Positions 1 through 12,784 are shown, numbered from the stretch's first letter. The stretch is 64,000 nt of DNA from Zingiber officinale (GCF_018446385.1 NC_056000.1:48516722-48580721); one strand, 5' to 3'. Numbers and translations are program-made. The notes: generated by a model from the letters alone, not told the origin.

Positions 1-1413
1 GATAAAGCGCTAAACAGCAAGAATGTGCCTGACTTCCAAACCAAGTAAGAACTTGATGGACCCACAACCAAGTCAAAAATGCGCACAATATATGGCGCCA
101 CCCTGTGGAAATGAAACGAGCTTTCAACTCTCCCCAAGGGTTGAACTTTGTCTCACCTTTATAATGAGTGGGGAACTTCAATTCCCACTAAGGTTCTAAG
201 AGATACCTACCTATTGAGCTTATTTGAGACTGGGTAAAACTATCTCGCTCCAAAACAACAAGACCTTGTCAAGCCAGGAGTCATGGTCAATCTGCATAAA
301 ATAACCTCAGCAATGTGCATTTGGACATCACATCTAGAATTTCATGCTGATAATGAGTGGGGAACTTCGATGCCCACTAAGGTACTTCAATGCCCACAAA
401 GGCACTTCGATGCCCACAAAGACTCAAAGGGATTACTACCTACCGAGATGCTCATTTGAGATTGGGCTAGATTGTCTCACTTCAAAGCTGATTAAACGTC
501 AATAAGACAGAAGCTATGGCTGTAAATAAATAGAACGTTCATAAACAAGCTTGGTGTTCGACTGGGTAAGAGTTTGTTTACGTTCGTTCAATATACACAA
601 GATGTATTAAATGAACAAGCTTGAAACGACTCATTTAACTAAATGAATAAGCTTGAACATATATATGTTCAGCTCGTTAATATTAGTGAAAATGTTCGTG
701 AACAACGTTTGTGAGCAACGTTCGTGAGCAATATTCGTCAATAAAACTCTCATCAACTTGCTAAAATAAATAAACTTTCAAAATGAACCAACAAATTTGT
801 ATTATCAAGTACAATAACTAATCAAACAAGCTTAAAATGTAAAAATTTCAAACAATCAAACAAGTTTGAGTTAAGAGCTCGATAACATCTAAACGAACCA
901 AGCCCAAGCCAAGCTCGAACCAAGCTCAAGCTCATAAAAAAGAAACTAAACCAAGCTTGAACAATTATTTTAATGGCTTGGTACATTTTAGGCTCGGCTT
1001 GGCTCGGTTTGGCTCGGCTATCTTATCAAACAAGCTTGAACAGCACAAAGCTTGGCTCGGCTTGTTTATAGACCTACTAGAAGCCTTGGTCAATGTGCAT
1101 AAAATATCCTACATTTGAGATTGAGCTAGTATTGTGCAGATATCACATCTAGAAAATATATGGCAAAGCATTAGTTTCCTTTAGCTCTTAAACCAGGATA
1201 TTTAAGCAAACTCTCTCTCAACTATCAAGTAATATAGGAATATAGTCCAATCCTGGTTCAGCAACCTCAGATAAATGCCTGGAAAATAAATTAACCAAAA
1301 AAGTGGGGAGTAATTTCTTTGATTTGAGTTGCACAGGTTTCAAAGATTTATAGGAAGTACATATTATATGTTGTATGCAAAACAAAAATGCAATTTAAAG
1401 ATACACTACTCAC
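1..1413. other. probable 3' intron/flank of HDA5-like gene, repeat-bearing
   Basis: No coding exon could be identified here. The last visible exon of the deacetylase gene ends at 1414 with a good donor on the minus strand, so this stretch is probably its next intron or 3' part. It holds short repeated phrases: a GAGTGGGGAACTTC unit occurs near 165 and 356, followed near 365-420 by about three tandem copies of ACTTCGATGCCCACAAAG. The phrase around GTCAATCTGCATAAAATA near 289 recurs near 1088, on the far side of an inserted AACAAGCTTG-rich repeat. Confidence 0.5.
517..1076. repeat. AACAAGCTTG / GGCTCGGCTTG-rich dispersed repeat, possibly non-autonomous hAT
   Basis: The block is dense in AACAAGCTTG, GTTCGTGAAC and GGCTCGGCTTGG motifs in both orientations, begins near GGCTGTAAATAAATAGAACG and ends near GTTTATAGACC. 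Similar GCTCGAGC/GTTCGTGAAC repeats are common in plant genomes and have been assigned to non-autonomous hAT-like elements; that assignment is from memory. I could not define clean terminal repeats or a target duplication, so the edges are approximate. Confidence 0.45.
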
Positions 1414-4400
1414 CTCAGGTGGGCGAGGTCTTCCACGGCTAGCTAGTAAGCTCTGAGGTAGCTTGATATTAAGAGCAGGCCAATATCCTTTTAGTTCATG
1501 TCGAACCTGAAGAAACCATCATGAACAGAAAAAATTGCCACAAGTGGAAATAGCCATCATGAGATGAAAATGGATGACAAATGTATTACCGCTTTTAGGA
1601 TATCCCATGTAGATTCAAAAGCAGGACTGCGTGAAGATCCAACAACTTCTTCATGCAACAGTATTTTTGCACAACTCAGAACAGAGTTAGCTATAGAATT
1701 GAGATTATATCCACCTTCCAGGGCCATTACTATCTTTCCTTGGGCAAATGGCATCAACTTTAACAGAAGACAAGCAATTACACAAAATTGTAAGTCTAAG
1801 CGTCAGAAAAATCTGTGTTCAAAGAAAAGGTTGAAGCAATTTGGATAAATATGAATTACTAAGTTTGACAGTACAATTTCTAATAATCAGGTTGGGCAAA
1901 CAAATCAGTGGTTTGGAGATTGTTTACCTTTTCTAATAGAAGTGAATAACCATAAGGTGTAACACAACAACCACCAAGAGGGTCATCAATGGCTGTTCAA
2001 GATAAATTAATTATAATGAAAACCAGAGAAATTGTTCTATAAAAATTATACAATTCAAAACAACAGTTAAGAGAAGCAGAAATTCACTCAAGTAGTGTAT
2101 CTGTGCCATATAACAGCAAGGTACTTACTGCACATTGTGAAGCATGACTTGGCCATTCACAGACCAACAGAGTAAAAAAATAACAATTTCTTAGATTGAC
2201 CAACAAGCAAGTTAACTCTCTGGACTGCCAAAACCAAAAATGTGTTGGCATGATTACTGAAGTAGATATTTTCTATTTATTACTATGAATGATTTTCTGT
2301 GGTAGCTTCCATTGTGTAACTTTCAGGACTAATTATTGTATAGAATATGGTTGGCAAACTCAGCCGATCCTGATACGTATTCGTGAGTTAGATCAGAATT
2401 GGTGTTTGCTGATCCGACTTTAGGTAATTTCTTGAACGCCCCACCAAGAACCTGTGCAATCTTGAAAAGTCAAGGAATAATTGATAAACTTTGATGATAA
2501 TCCGAGAAAAAGTCTTTGAGAGGTGGTGCTCACTTTGTGGCTTCATTCACAGGAACAAAGGAGCATGATATCTTTTTTGATGTCTTATTTAGCAAACATT
2601 GTTATCTTAACGTTGTTACGTTTTTTAATTGATTTTTATTTATTAAATTTTTTATATCAGTCCTGATTTGATATCACTGATACTTAGCTTTTGAGAATTT
2701 CTAGTAATGATTCCAGTACCTAATGCAACCCTATGGTATAGAGCACAATTTTTCAAGGTCATTTCAAATCTAAGATTTCAATTTTTTAAAATTTAAACAA
2801 AAAGATTTTTAGTTTTATCTCAAATGTAACACACAGTAAAGAGAAGCATTATTGATGTTTATATGGATATCACGTTTGGGGTACTTGTTTAGTTATTACA
2901 TGAAGTTGCATGTCATACGTGGACTAAGATGTAGATATCAACTAGTTCATCCTGGATCAGACCAGCTTATTGAGCTTGATTAACTATATTTGCATAACTG
3001 ACAACCAAATTCTAAGTCCGTCTCCTGTAGCAATCAATTAAAAGTCCCCTACAATTTATATCTGCTTCTAAAGCATTTCATTGCTTATTGCAATAAACTT
3101 GGAGTGTGAGGAATTCTCATCTCAATAAGACAAATGCTAGCAGTATCAGATTAATAGGGTATTATGTAGTAGGATAAGTCTCTAATGGGTAGGAATTTTT
3201 CCAATGAGGCTTCTCCCATCATTTGATCCTCTCTACTCATCTCTCTCTCATGCTTCCTATTCGTAAGCAGCATTCTGCCCAATTCTACAAGTTCTTCAGT
3301 ACAATCCCCTTCCTCACCATGAGGAAACATATCTACAATAGCCAGAAGCAGGACTCGCCTCCTCTCCATACATCAACGATCACCGCACGCTTGTCTGTGC
3401 CCTAGTCACATGGGGGAGTTGGATCTACTCCAATCAATTCATCTCAATGTGTTTTGGAAGCACTCTGTCAACTGTCAGCTTTCACCAGCATTTGTATTAT
3501 GCAAAAGGAACATCTATCAGTGAGAGTCATCTGTTGTAGCATTCACCTCTAACGTTAGGTCACTTCTACCTGATGGCACCTAATGTTGCCGATTGCAATT
3601 ATCTACTTCCACACTTGCAAATTCTACCTTTGTGAGCTTGAGTGTCATTGACCCTTTTCTCGCTGTGCCTCCGGGAGCAAGTTCACAAGTGTGGCTTTTA
3701 CAAGTAGGCAACCCCTTCTTTACTCCTATGTGGATCGGCACTTTTCCCTACTTATTACAACAAATTTATAACGACAAAATCCACCAAGCTACTTTTTGGT
3801 TATGCATTAAAAAAAAAAAGTAACTGTAAAACAAAGGTAACCTGCATCAAAGCCGGCAGAAACCAAGATAATATCAGGATTGTATGCTTTGGCTACAGGA
3901 ATCAATATATGGTCCCATGCAGCCACGTAGTCTGAATCACCACATTGACCATGCTCCCAGGGAATGTTAATGTTATACCCTGCCCCTGGTCCTTCCCCAA
4001 TCATAAAATAAGCACCATCATCACCAGATGGATAGAAGCTTCCATAATCAAACCTAAAACCAAAAAATGTCATGTCCAAAAGAAAATAATAAAATTGAAA
4101 TTCTTTGATAATTGCAGATTGTTATAGGATAATAATATAGAGAATAAAAAAAATCAATTTGGTGAATTTGTCATTTGGATGAGATTTTCATACAGAATTA
4201 TAGAATGAATATTTAACACAAAGAACAAAAAAATCAATTTGGTGAATTTGTCACTTGGATGAGATTTTTAATACAGAATTATAGGATGAATATTTGGCTG
4301 TTCCCAAACTTCATAATGAACTAGTTAATTAAAGCAATGCGATCGACTACACTATTCAATGAATCCAATGAAAGTGAAGTTAAACATTTCACAAATCATC

Positions 4401-7400
4401 TAGTAGAAATACATTATACATTGAAAGAAACATGTCAACAGCAGCATTAAATACCATAGATCTTGATTGAAGGAAGAAAATGTTCTCAAACCTTAAAGTC
4501 AAATATTTCAATTCATACAATTATCATTTAGAGATGAATCAGCAAACTAACAAATTAACAACAAATATCAGCACTTCACTTCCAACTATTTAATAGAAAA
4601 ACTATATCCGAGATGAAACATTGATAACTAAAGGAATCATTCCTACAATCATAATCAATAAATGAATCATGTCAATAAGCAAAGATACAATCAAGTAATT
4701 AGTATATTGAAAAAGGTAAATTGTCAGACCAACTCAAAATAGACCTCTTTAGGTTTAAAATTGCAGGTACGCCCTCCAACATGTCACTATGAAAAGACAA
4801 AAAATCTGTTAAAACTTAAAAGTGTTTGACCTAATTCAAGTGTTTGTTTTTCTCTGTTAATGTTCCTGCGGTGCTTGAGTGTCCTTTGGCAAATTTTCAA
4901 CCTAATTCCAACAGTATGAACAATCCCTCTGTTCATTGCATTGCAAAGTTCCAGATAAAACTCTAGCAATGTTCTCTAACGACTCTTGATGTTGCCCCAG
5001 GATGATCATAGACACAATTCAAGCAAGCCAACTGCATTGCGTCCGAACGTCATTTTTTTTATTTGTCAAGTGCATGAGGTATTGTTGAAATTTGAATCCA
5101 CAGGGGTGTATCTGGAGTTACCACAAACAAAAAGGCATTGCTACGAGGTTTAGAATCTCAATCCGAGGCAGAGTTTTGATGATCTGCTAGAAAGAGGCAT
5201 TTTCAATATTGTGTAAAAATACCAACACATGGCAAATTGGACATGGAGGAAGGAGGAAAATGAAAAATAAGAAAAGATAGCAACACATAAAGAGGAACTA
5301 TTCCATGGTTTATTCCGCGGTCAATGGAAACTACTCAAGACTTTTGCCCTCTTGTGTGGTCCACATGGAGCTATTCGTGAGCTAAATTAACCCTATGGAG
5401 TTGTATCAAAAGTTATGCGATCTCGAAAGCTATTAACGAGTCATTGTGATCCTTGCAAAGCTATACCTAGTCATCATAGAGCTTGAAGAAGCTACTTTCG
5501 TTGCAAACGATGTTCATGAGTTGTGTAGAGTTGTTCTAAGTCATCGCGAACGAGAAGATGGATCGAATCTTCTAGCTCACCAAAGATATTCATGGAACAC
5601 TCGCATGTGGAAGAAAACCCACCATCCGTCTACCTTGACCTATTTAGTATATCAATCGACTGGTGAAATTGACCACACATACTGTCATGGAATAATATTC
5701 CAATTCATGATAACTACTATTTATGATACTTGAATATTAAAGTGCCTTTCTTGCAGAAATCAAATCATGAGATATCCTAATTAGTCTTAGAATCATGCTA
5801 AGAAGGTCTACAAAGCTGTAGATATTGAGACATTAATACATTCATATGCAAGACATTGTGCCATAGGAATCATGTGACACCTCAACCAACATATAGAAGT
5901 TATAATGAGGTGCAGCCCGAATTATCTATGACAACATCTGAGATAGAAAAGACTGGAGCAGGTTCAACTTCATGTATTCTATAAGATACCTATAGTCAAA
6001 GGAACCAATAAGATGCAAAAACTAAATAAATAAACACAGAAAGTAATGAATTTATGGTATAAAACATGTTACAAAATAAGTAGCTAAAACATTAGTTAGA
6101 AAATTCAATGATACAAAAGGTATTGAGTACAATACAATAAAAGGTGGTATACCTGTGAACCGAGAAAAATAACACACGAGGATCATCATAGAACATTTTT
6201 TGGGTGCCATTTCCATGATGAACATCCCAATCCACAATCAATATCTTCTTTATGCCCAACTCTGGCTGCAATAAAAAAAGGTAGCAATTACATAAGAACA
6301 ACATGTCATATAGTAGTATAGTAAAAAATATGTGACATGAGTAAACCTTCTCGTTCAAAAGAAAATTAGCTGCAATTGCCACATTATTGAAGAGGCAGAA
6401 ACCCATAGCTTCATCAGGTTCCGCATGATGTCCTGGAGGCCTAACAATAGCAATACCAGAATTGATATCACCTTTAGCAACCTTCTCAGAGACCTACTTG
6501 AAATTTATAAAAAGTGAAGATCAATTTTATCAGTAGAAACTCCATTTAGATTGCATGAACAAAATGTTTTAGCACAAATAAAATAGTCAACTGCAATTAT
6601 ACTCATTGACACATCACACATTACTTCAATAACTGATCCTGCTGCAAGGTAAGCAGCTTCAGATGAACCCTTGTTGAGATATATAGAGTTGAACTTTGAA
6701 GCAATTCTCTGACGTCGAGAATCAAATTCCTTAGAGCTGATACTCTTGATCAACTTGATGTGTTTCGCACTATGGACATATGCAATGTGCTTGTCCTCGG
6801 CCATCTTAGCATCCAGAATTATGCATCTGGAAAGCCATTTAAAAAAAAATACAATAGGAAATGTATCAGTATAAAAATAATTTACTAACCCCAACGGAAA
6901 AAAAAGTAAGAGAAACAATTTCCGTAACCGATATATATATTTTTCTAAATAATCACTATGTTGTATTTCGTAAAAGGTATCCATATTTTGTAGGTTACAA
7001 AGCGAGCTCGGAAACATGTCCTATAAGTGATAGGTCATTATGGACAAGGAGCGAGTCTGCATTCATATTCGCCATCAAACAAAGTACCTCTTAGAATTCT
7101 AAAAACAAAGAAACTATCGGCATTTACAATAGTTTATTCAACCACAACAATTTCAGCGTAACTTTGTAATTAAAAAGTCTCATCTTTGTAGTATTTTCAG
7201 ATGGATGAATATCTCTTATCTAGTTCTTGCAGGTGCCTTCAACAAACTCTAAACAACACAAATACCCACAGAGAGATCTCCTTCGAGACATTCCGTAAAA
7301 CAGTTGCGAACTAGGGTTCATAAGCCCACACCGAATATATTTCCCAAACCTGAACCAACAACCATCGAGAATACACATCTACCTCTGAGGGATCCCCTCG

Positions 7401-7543
7401 GACTCGAGCTTCTTCCATATGGATCGAATCCGCTCCGGACACTCGGGATGGATCTCACCATCGGGCGTCGTGTGAGCGCACATCCGCTCGTCGTAGAGGA
7501 GACCGACACGCGGCCGCTCGTTGTCGCCCGGTGGAGCTGCCAT
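1414..7543 (-). CDS. HDA5: class II histone deacetylase, HDA5/HDA18-like (3' partial)
   Basis: Zinc-dependent lysine deacetylase of the RPD3/HDA1 superfamily, expected to remove acetyl groups from histones and other proteins. Eight exons were read on the minus strand: 7383-7543, 6625-6826, 6347-6493, 6153-6265, 3842-4053, 1928-1992, 1590-1757 and 1414-1506. All joins use GT-AG and keep frame, giving 387 visible residues. The start [20 protein letters not shown] leads into the family N-terminus ([20 protein letters not shown]). Signature motifs follow in order: VRPPGHHAE (about residues 138-146), [13 protein letters not shown] (about 178-190, metal-binding Asp and His), SAGFDA, then [13 protein letters not shown] and ALEGGYN. 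No catalytic residue appears missing. The last visible exon ends at a donor (GAG|GTGAGT), so C-terminal exons lie at lower coordinates or outside the window. Introns 4 and 5 are about 2.1 and 1.8 kb and carry repeats. HDA5 and HDA18 are close paralogues; the symbol is by similarity. Confidence 0.93.
4146..4296. repeat. intronic two-copy tandem repeat, 80 bp period
   Basis: Two adjacent, nearly identical copies of a roughly 70 bp AT-rich unit lie in intron 4 of the deacetylase gene, starting with AAATCAATTTGGTGAATTTG at 4151 and again at 4231. A handful of differences separate them. This is a local duplication with no sign of coding or transposon ends. Confidence 0.75.
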
Positions 7544-8310
7544 ACCCCCGGCGACGGATCGGACGACTGGAAAGAACAAGTCTGAAAGAGGAGGAAATCT
7601 GACGACTGAAAGGAACGGATCACTCCTATTTGAGTACACTTTCAAATTAAAGTCAAAAAAGATCAGCCTTATTACGATATGATAAAAAAAAAAAAATTAA
7701 ATTAAATCTTAAAAACAGTCTCTGATAAAAAATAAGATAAGATTATATATAATAGATCTTTCTCAGAAACCTTGTATAACGGGAGTTCGCTAATTTTTTT
7801 TTATAATAGGAAATATTAATATATTGATAGAATAAAAAAAAATTAACGTCCAAAAATTCATTATGCTAATCTTACCGCTGCTGCTACAACAACAACGCAA
7901 TCACCAAATTAAATATATTATCACTTTTAATTATATAGATAATTGATAATAATAGAAAAAGAAATATAAGATTTTTTTAAAAAAAAATCTTTTATCCCTA
8001 TTATTAAACAATATCTCTCATTTGAAAATTATTAAAATGCATCGCTCATAAATATCTGTTTACGTTAAAAAAGTATTTTATGAATACTTGTTTTTTACAC
8101 TCCGCCTATTTTACCTTCCTGGAACACGAGGCAAAATTGTCATCTTAACAGCTTATCATGACAGCCCTATAACTACTGAAAAGTGATAAATCATAAAAAA
8201 AATATTTATCCTAATACAGTAATTCTTTGTACAAGAGATCAGATATCCAATAAATCCGTTAAAAATTAACCTTAAAATATATTAAAACAACCATCCAAGT
8301 ACAAACTGAG
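7544..8310. promoter_or_regulatory. upstream region of HDA5-like gene up to MULE insertion
   Basis: This 0.77 kb lies directly 5' of the deacetylase start codon (minus-strand gene) and ends where the MULE begins. The first 100 bp is GC-rich 5' leader; beyond it the DNA is strongly AT-rich with poly-A/T runs. I cannot name a specific TATA box or element with confidence. The proximal promoter must lie here, unless it continues on the far side of the inserted transposon. Confidence 0.4.
8302..8310. repeat. 9 bp target-site duplication of the MULE, left copy
   Basis: CAAACTGAG occurs here and at 19280-19288, flanking the Mutator-like element. Nine bp is the duplication length typical of Mutator-family insertion. 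The right copy is separated from the matched inverted repeat by about 5 extra bases. Confidence 0.65.
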
Positions 8311-8583
8311 CGGATTCTCTGGACCAAACTTCCTTGGACCATCCTTGGACCACAAAATCCATATAAAAAATTATCATGTGCACGGTGCGTGCACACAAGA
8401 AACGCAACTCACGCGAAACGTGTGCCCAAACATAAGAAGAGGCAGCGAGCCCTAACCTCTCGCGATCCACGGCAGCCTCCATAACCTCTCGCGATCCACG
8501 ACAGCCTCCATCGTCCCCGCGTCCACGACAGCATGAGGTTGCCCAACCCAAACGCAGAGAAGACTGGAGCCCTAACCTCACGC
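8311..8583 (+). repeat. MULE left terminal inverted repeat, outer part
   Basis: This segment matches the reverse complement of about 19030-19279 with scattered differences, for example GAAACGCAACTCACG(C/T)GAAAC and CCCAAACGCAGAG. The repeat is broken at 8583 by the CACTA insertion and resumes at 14752. Confidence 0.8.
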
Positions 8584-8599
8584 CACTATAAGAAAAAAC

Positions 8600-8812
8600 C
8601 TCATAGACATCGGTGGAACAACAACAGTTTTAAGCAAAAATCGATGTCTTTGAGTATTTTACACCGGTTTTTCCAAAAACCGGTGTCTATAAGCGCAGAT
8701 TTTCGCTCATAGACATCGATTTTTTAGCCGATGTCTATGAGCGCCTTTTTTTTTGTTAATAGACATCGGTTTTAACAACGGTTTTTAAAACCCGATGTTA
8801 ATGAACCAAAAA
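8600..8812. repeat. CACTA left subterminal repeat array
   Basis: Repeated ATAGACATCGG, ACCGGT and CCGATGTCTAT motifs appear in direct and inverted orientation, several forming small hairpins (for example TTTTTCCAAAAACCGG region at 8675-8695). In En/Spm elements such arrays bind the element's own TNPA-like protein; binding here is inferred from family knowledge. Confidence 0.75.
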
Positions 8813-8879
8813 AAAATAATTTAATTTTTCCACCAGCCAAAATTTATAACACTTCACAAAGTTCCCTCCAAACCTAAAC

Positions 8880-9860
8880 CAATATCGCCCCCCTTCTCTC
8901 AGCCTAAACCTAAACCTAAACCTCCGACCATCTCTCTCAGCCTCATCTCCCTCTTCCCCTTCCTGGATCTCTTCCTCTTCCTGGATCGACGCCCCTTAGG
9001 ATCAAAACCACCTGCTTCGATCCTAAGCAAAATCGCAGTATAAATCATTCCATTCTGCCTCCTCGTCCGATCCTCTCTTCCTCCTCCTCCTCCTTCCTCT
9101 CTTCGCTCTTCCCGGCTAAGGTAGGGGCCGACAAGATCCGAACAGCTAGAGGACGCCCACGACCACCATGGCACGGTTGGTCGGCAATATGAGGGAATCC
9201 GAAGGAAGAGAGAACAACACCGAGATCTCCGATCTTGTGTAAAGGGGTCTCCTTCTTCTGAAGCAGAGAGATCGAGTGCAGTACAAGAATAACGAAGTAT
9301 GTCTGCCTGTTAAAACTCTAAAATTGCAGGCATAAAGGCTCTCCGTGCTTCATTTTCTCCTTCTCGGCCTCTTCACTCGCTGGGTACACGGTCAAAACCT
9401 CTCGTTTCCTCTTTTCATTCTTCTTAATCGTCTAATTACCTCTCTATAAAGCGCCGAAGCCTTTTCTTTTCCCCCGACTTTCTCCTTCTCGCGACTTCGG
9501 ACTTCACGCGACCGAGACCAGCGATTTCTTCTTCTCTCGGTGGCACCGGCGAAGAGCGGACCTTGGAGCATTGAGAGGAAGAGAGGTTAGTTACAGCCGA
9601 ACCTTCTTTCTCCCCGATCCCTTCCTCCCTTCTCTGATCTCAGTGAACAACGGCGACGGATCTCGATCGGTGAATTTCGCCGGCTGTCGGGAGGGAACCA
9701 AGGGCGTCGGCGTTGGATCAGGCCAGCATCGATTGTTTGGAGGAGGTAACAACCATTGTTCCTTCCCGATCTCTGTCCCTGTTCATCGGCAAGAACAAGT
9801 CGTTGCCCTAACTTCGATCTTGGAGGTAAGGGTTTGGTTTTGGTTGTGAATTCGAACCTT
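8880..9860 (+). other. GC-rich leader-like segment inside CACTA
   Basis: This stretch has CT-rich and GC-rich composition like plant 5' leaders and first exons, unlike the AT-rich remainder of the element. A short ORF starts MARLVGNMRESEGRENN at 9168 and stops after 24 residues. An open frame of 92 residues at 9571-9849 has no recognisable similarity. It may be transduplicated promoter/5' exon DNA from one or two host genes, or simply element promoter. I do not recognise the source. Confidence 0.35.
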
Positions 9861-10624
9861 GATCCTTTCTAGTGTTGATTCAGGTGGTTCTTTCTGGGAA
9901 GCAGAGACTGGTATTTTGGTCCCGGCCACCACAGCTCTATTGGATCGATCTCTTCTTCGTATCAGTGATCGTCTCCGGTGATTGAAGGGTGCAGAGGTAA
10001 TGAGGTCGATCTGTTGTTGTTGTTAACAGGTTGTTTTGATGACTTCTTGTTATTCTTTCTTCTTGATCCGGCTAGTGAAGATGCACTATGTAATGTTCTG
10101 TTTGTAGGGGATTGAGGTACGGTTTAGTTCTTGTTCCTTACCCTTGTGCGATCATTAGTTGCAGTAGATGTTACCTAATGAATCCTGTGTGTTTTGAGCT
10201 GGATCCACGGCAGAGTCAATAAGAATTTGTTTGTTCTGGTGTTGGAGGTTAAGGGTATGATGTGTTACTAGTTAACAAGGATAAGAGTTGTTATATTGGG
10301 TAATTGAATGTTGTAAATAAAGATTAACCTGAATCTGAAATGGTTTCAGTGACATTTAGGTTTCATGTTAGGTGATTATGGAAGATTGTAACCTTGAAGA
10401 TCTAATGGGAATTTAGATATTAGATGGTTTAGGTTAGAATATAAATTTAATATGGTTATGTTAAAAGAAGGGAGCCGTACCTATGGTTAGCGTTTCTTTT
10501 GTATGTTCATTTCCTCCAGGTTTTTGTAATTTAATTTCCACCCTCTAGGGTTTTTTTTTAATTCAGTTTTCGATGCCTAATTCCACCCTGCTTCTTTCTG
10601 ACATACATTTACACATTGTTTCAG

Positions 10625-11577
10625 AGGATGCGATGTGCTTATTTTAGATATTGGATTGGGAAGTGCAGAGAATCAAGCAAGGGTCAAGGAGTTGCTTCAT
10701 GTGGAGGAATCAAAACTAGAGGAGGATGAGGGTAAGTGTTTTTACTCATAATATTATTTTAGTTTCTGTTCAGATTAGTTGGCACTCGATTCTGTGCTTT
10801 AGGAAATACCACTCCAGCAGTGAGATGGGTTCGAGATGATAAATATGATTGCATCCGATTAAAGCATTGCAAGGTGAGCTATATTCACTGTGTATCCCCC
10901 CTTCAGAGTACATATGTATCTGTATAGTAATTAATTTCAATATAGGCACATCAAATTACCTTAATTGTTTCTGGACATAGACTTAATCCTTTGGATTACT
11001 TTATTTTAATTGGTAGAGTATTTGCCACTACCTTTCTATTATTCATTCTTTTGCTTTGCAGGTTGTGACAAAAATTGATTGGCATCGGAAAGGAGACTAT
11101 TTCACTACTGTCGTTCCTAGTGATATCCTAATTATGAATTTTAGTTGTACTTATTTTTAGTCATTCCTAGTGCCTATTTTATATCTCAGTTTTGTTTCTT
11201 TCTTTTTTCTAATACACACTGACAAATTGGAAATATATAAAAATCATGACATTATACCTAGTTACCTAGCCTTTGAGGCTGGAATCAGGATGAAACCTAA
11301 AGTGCCCTGAAAAGTTTAGGCATACCAAATTCTCTCAGTTTAATGGCAGAGGTCAGTTGTGTTGCAAACTTTGTTATTTTCCTTGTTTTTCATTTACCGC
11401 GTCTAGATTAAGAAACTATGGCTTTCTAACTCAAATAAAAATTGCAATTCCTGCCTATCTTAGACCTAACATTAACTTATTAATTGAACAGGTGTTTTAG
11501 ATTGTAAATTTCATCCGAGGCAGCCATGGCTATTCACAGCTGGAGCAGATTCTGTCATTAAACTGTATTGCCACTAA
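10625..11577 (+). pseudogene. BOP1: captured fragment of BOP1 ribosome-biogenesis WD40 gene
   Basis: Four exon-like pieces with intact-looking splice sites read as parts of the C-terminal half of BOP1, a pre-60S ribosome assembly factor. They are 10625-10731 (CDVLILDIGLGSAENQARVK...), 10803-10873 (VRWVRDDKYDCIRLKHCK), 11062 to about 11120 (VVTKIDWHRKGDYFTTVVPS) and 11492-11577 (GVLDCKFHPRQPWLFTAGAD, ending KLYCH and stop). In BOP1 homologues the KIEWHRKGDYFTTVVP motif lies ahead of the WD repeats and the CKFHPRQPWLFTAGAD motif at the very C-terminus, so the DNA between them is deleted here. The third piece runs out of frame after VVPS. The fragment is inside a CACTA element, so this is transduplicated host sequence and not the working gene. 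Confidence 0.85.
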
Positions 11578-12622
11578 TGATAGATTCTCCAGGAAACTTT
11601 GAAGAATCTCCTCGAGTCAAGATACGTGAGTACTTGCTGATCCTACATGACTACGGTAGCAAGTTCATGTTCTTTGCTTGATAATTTATTCTTTTTTGAC
11701 CAATTCATTTCCGTAAACCCCTTACCTGTAAGCACCAACTAGTATCCTTATTGTCAAGAATTAATTTTATCAACGACTTATAAGTTTGGTATGCATATTT
11801 CTTATGATGTTGAGCCTTGACTTTGAGACACATGATGGCTTTGTTTTATTTTTTTTTGTTGAATTTTCTATCCTGTAAGTTTCAACTCCACTAGTATCAT
11901 GTTTCCATAGATGATGCTGTCTTAGATGTTGGAGTCGTGACTCATTCTTTATACTGATGTTTCTGTGTGGAATTTTCCCAGTTGTCCTGTTCATTGTTTG
12001 ATGTTTCTGTGTGTGTTGTAGCTGAATTTGGTTGTAGCTTCTGCAAGCTTTCTTCACTTTCTTCCCTCCACTATCTGTTAACAAGTTTGATCTTTACAAT
12101 TCAGTTATAAGAACAAACAATATGACCAAAGGTTGACAGCTTTGCTTCATCCTTTTTACATTTCAGTATGTGGATGAAAGCAAATATGTACTGATGTACC
12201 TAAATGGATTTACAAAAATATCTTTGAAATGTTTTGTCATACAGATATGGCATCTAGTATAATTTTTTCCAACTTGATTGTTGCATTATCATATAATGAG
12301 ATTAGGTGCACAGCTTGCAGTCAGTTTATTGTTTTTGCTAAAGATCATTGTTAGTAGGCCGACAAAAGACAGGTCTAAAATGAAGCCTAAGAAAACATGC
12401 TTAAGATGATATTTTAAGATTTTCTAAACATTGGATCGTTGCGGAAGGTTGTGATTGGCACGGCAAGTGTTCTAAAATGAAGCCAAAGAAAATGGGGGAG
12501 AAAATAAGGTTCGGCTTGAGGAATTTATGCAATAAAGCAGTTTTATATTTGATTCCTTCTTTAATTATATTGCGTGTGTTCCTAAGCTGCAACCTATTAA
12601 TAATTTTAGTTTTATAATGTTC

Positions 12623-12784
12623 TTTGCCACTACCTTTCTATTATTCATTCTTTTGCTTTGCAGGTTGTGACAAAAATTGATTGGCATCGGAAAGGAGACT
12701 ATTTCACTACTGTCGTTCATAGTGATATCCTAATTATGAATTTTAGTTGTACTTATTTTTAGTCATTCCTAGTGCCTATTTTAT
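12623..12784 (+). repeat. second copy of a BOP1 exon segment (162 bp direct duplication)
   Basis: This 162 bp repeats 11021-11182 with one difference seen by eye (the codon after TACTGTCGTT). It includes the intron 3' end, the KIDWHRKGDYFTTVV exon piece and downstream sequence. The copies are 1,602 bp apart. The duplication happened inside the element after capture, or by two acquisitions of the same donor. Confidence 0.9.

Noticed and set aside
9571-9849. 92-residue open frame in the CACTA element
   Set aside because: No similarity recognised and it lies in a leader-like GC-rich tract where chance open frames are common.
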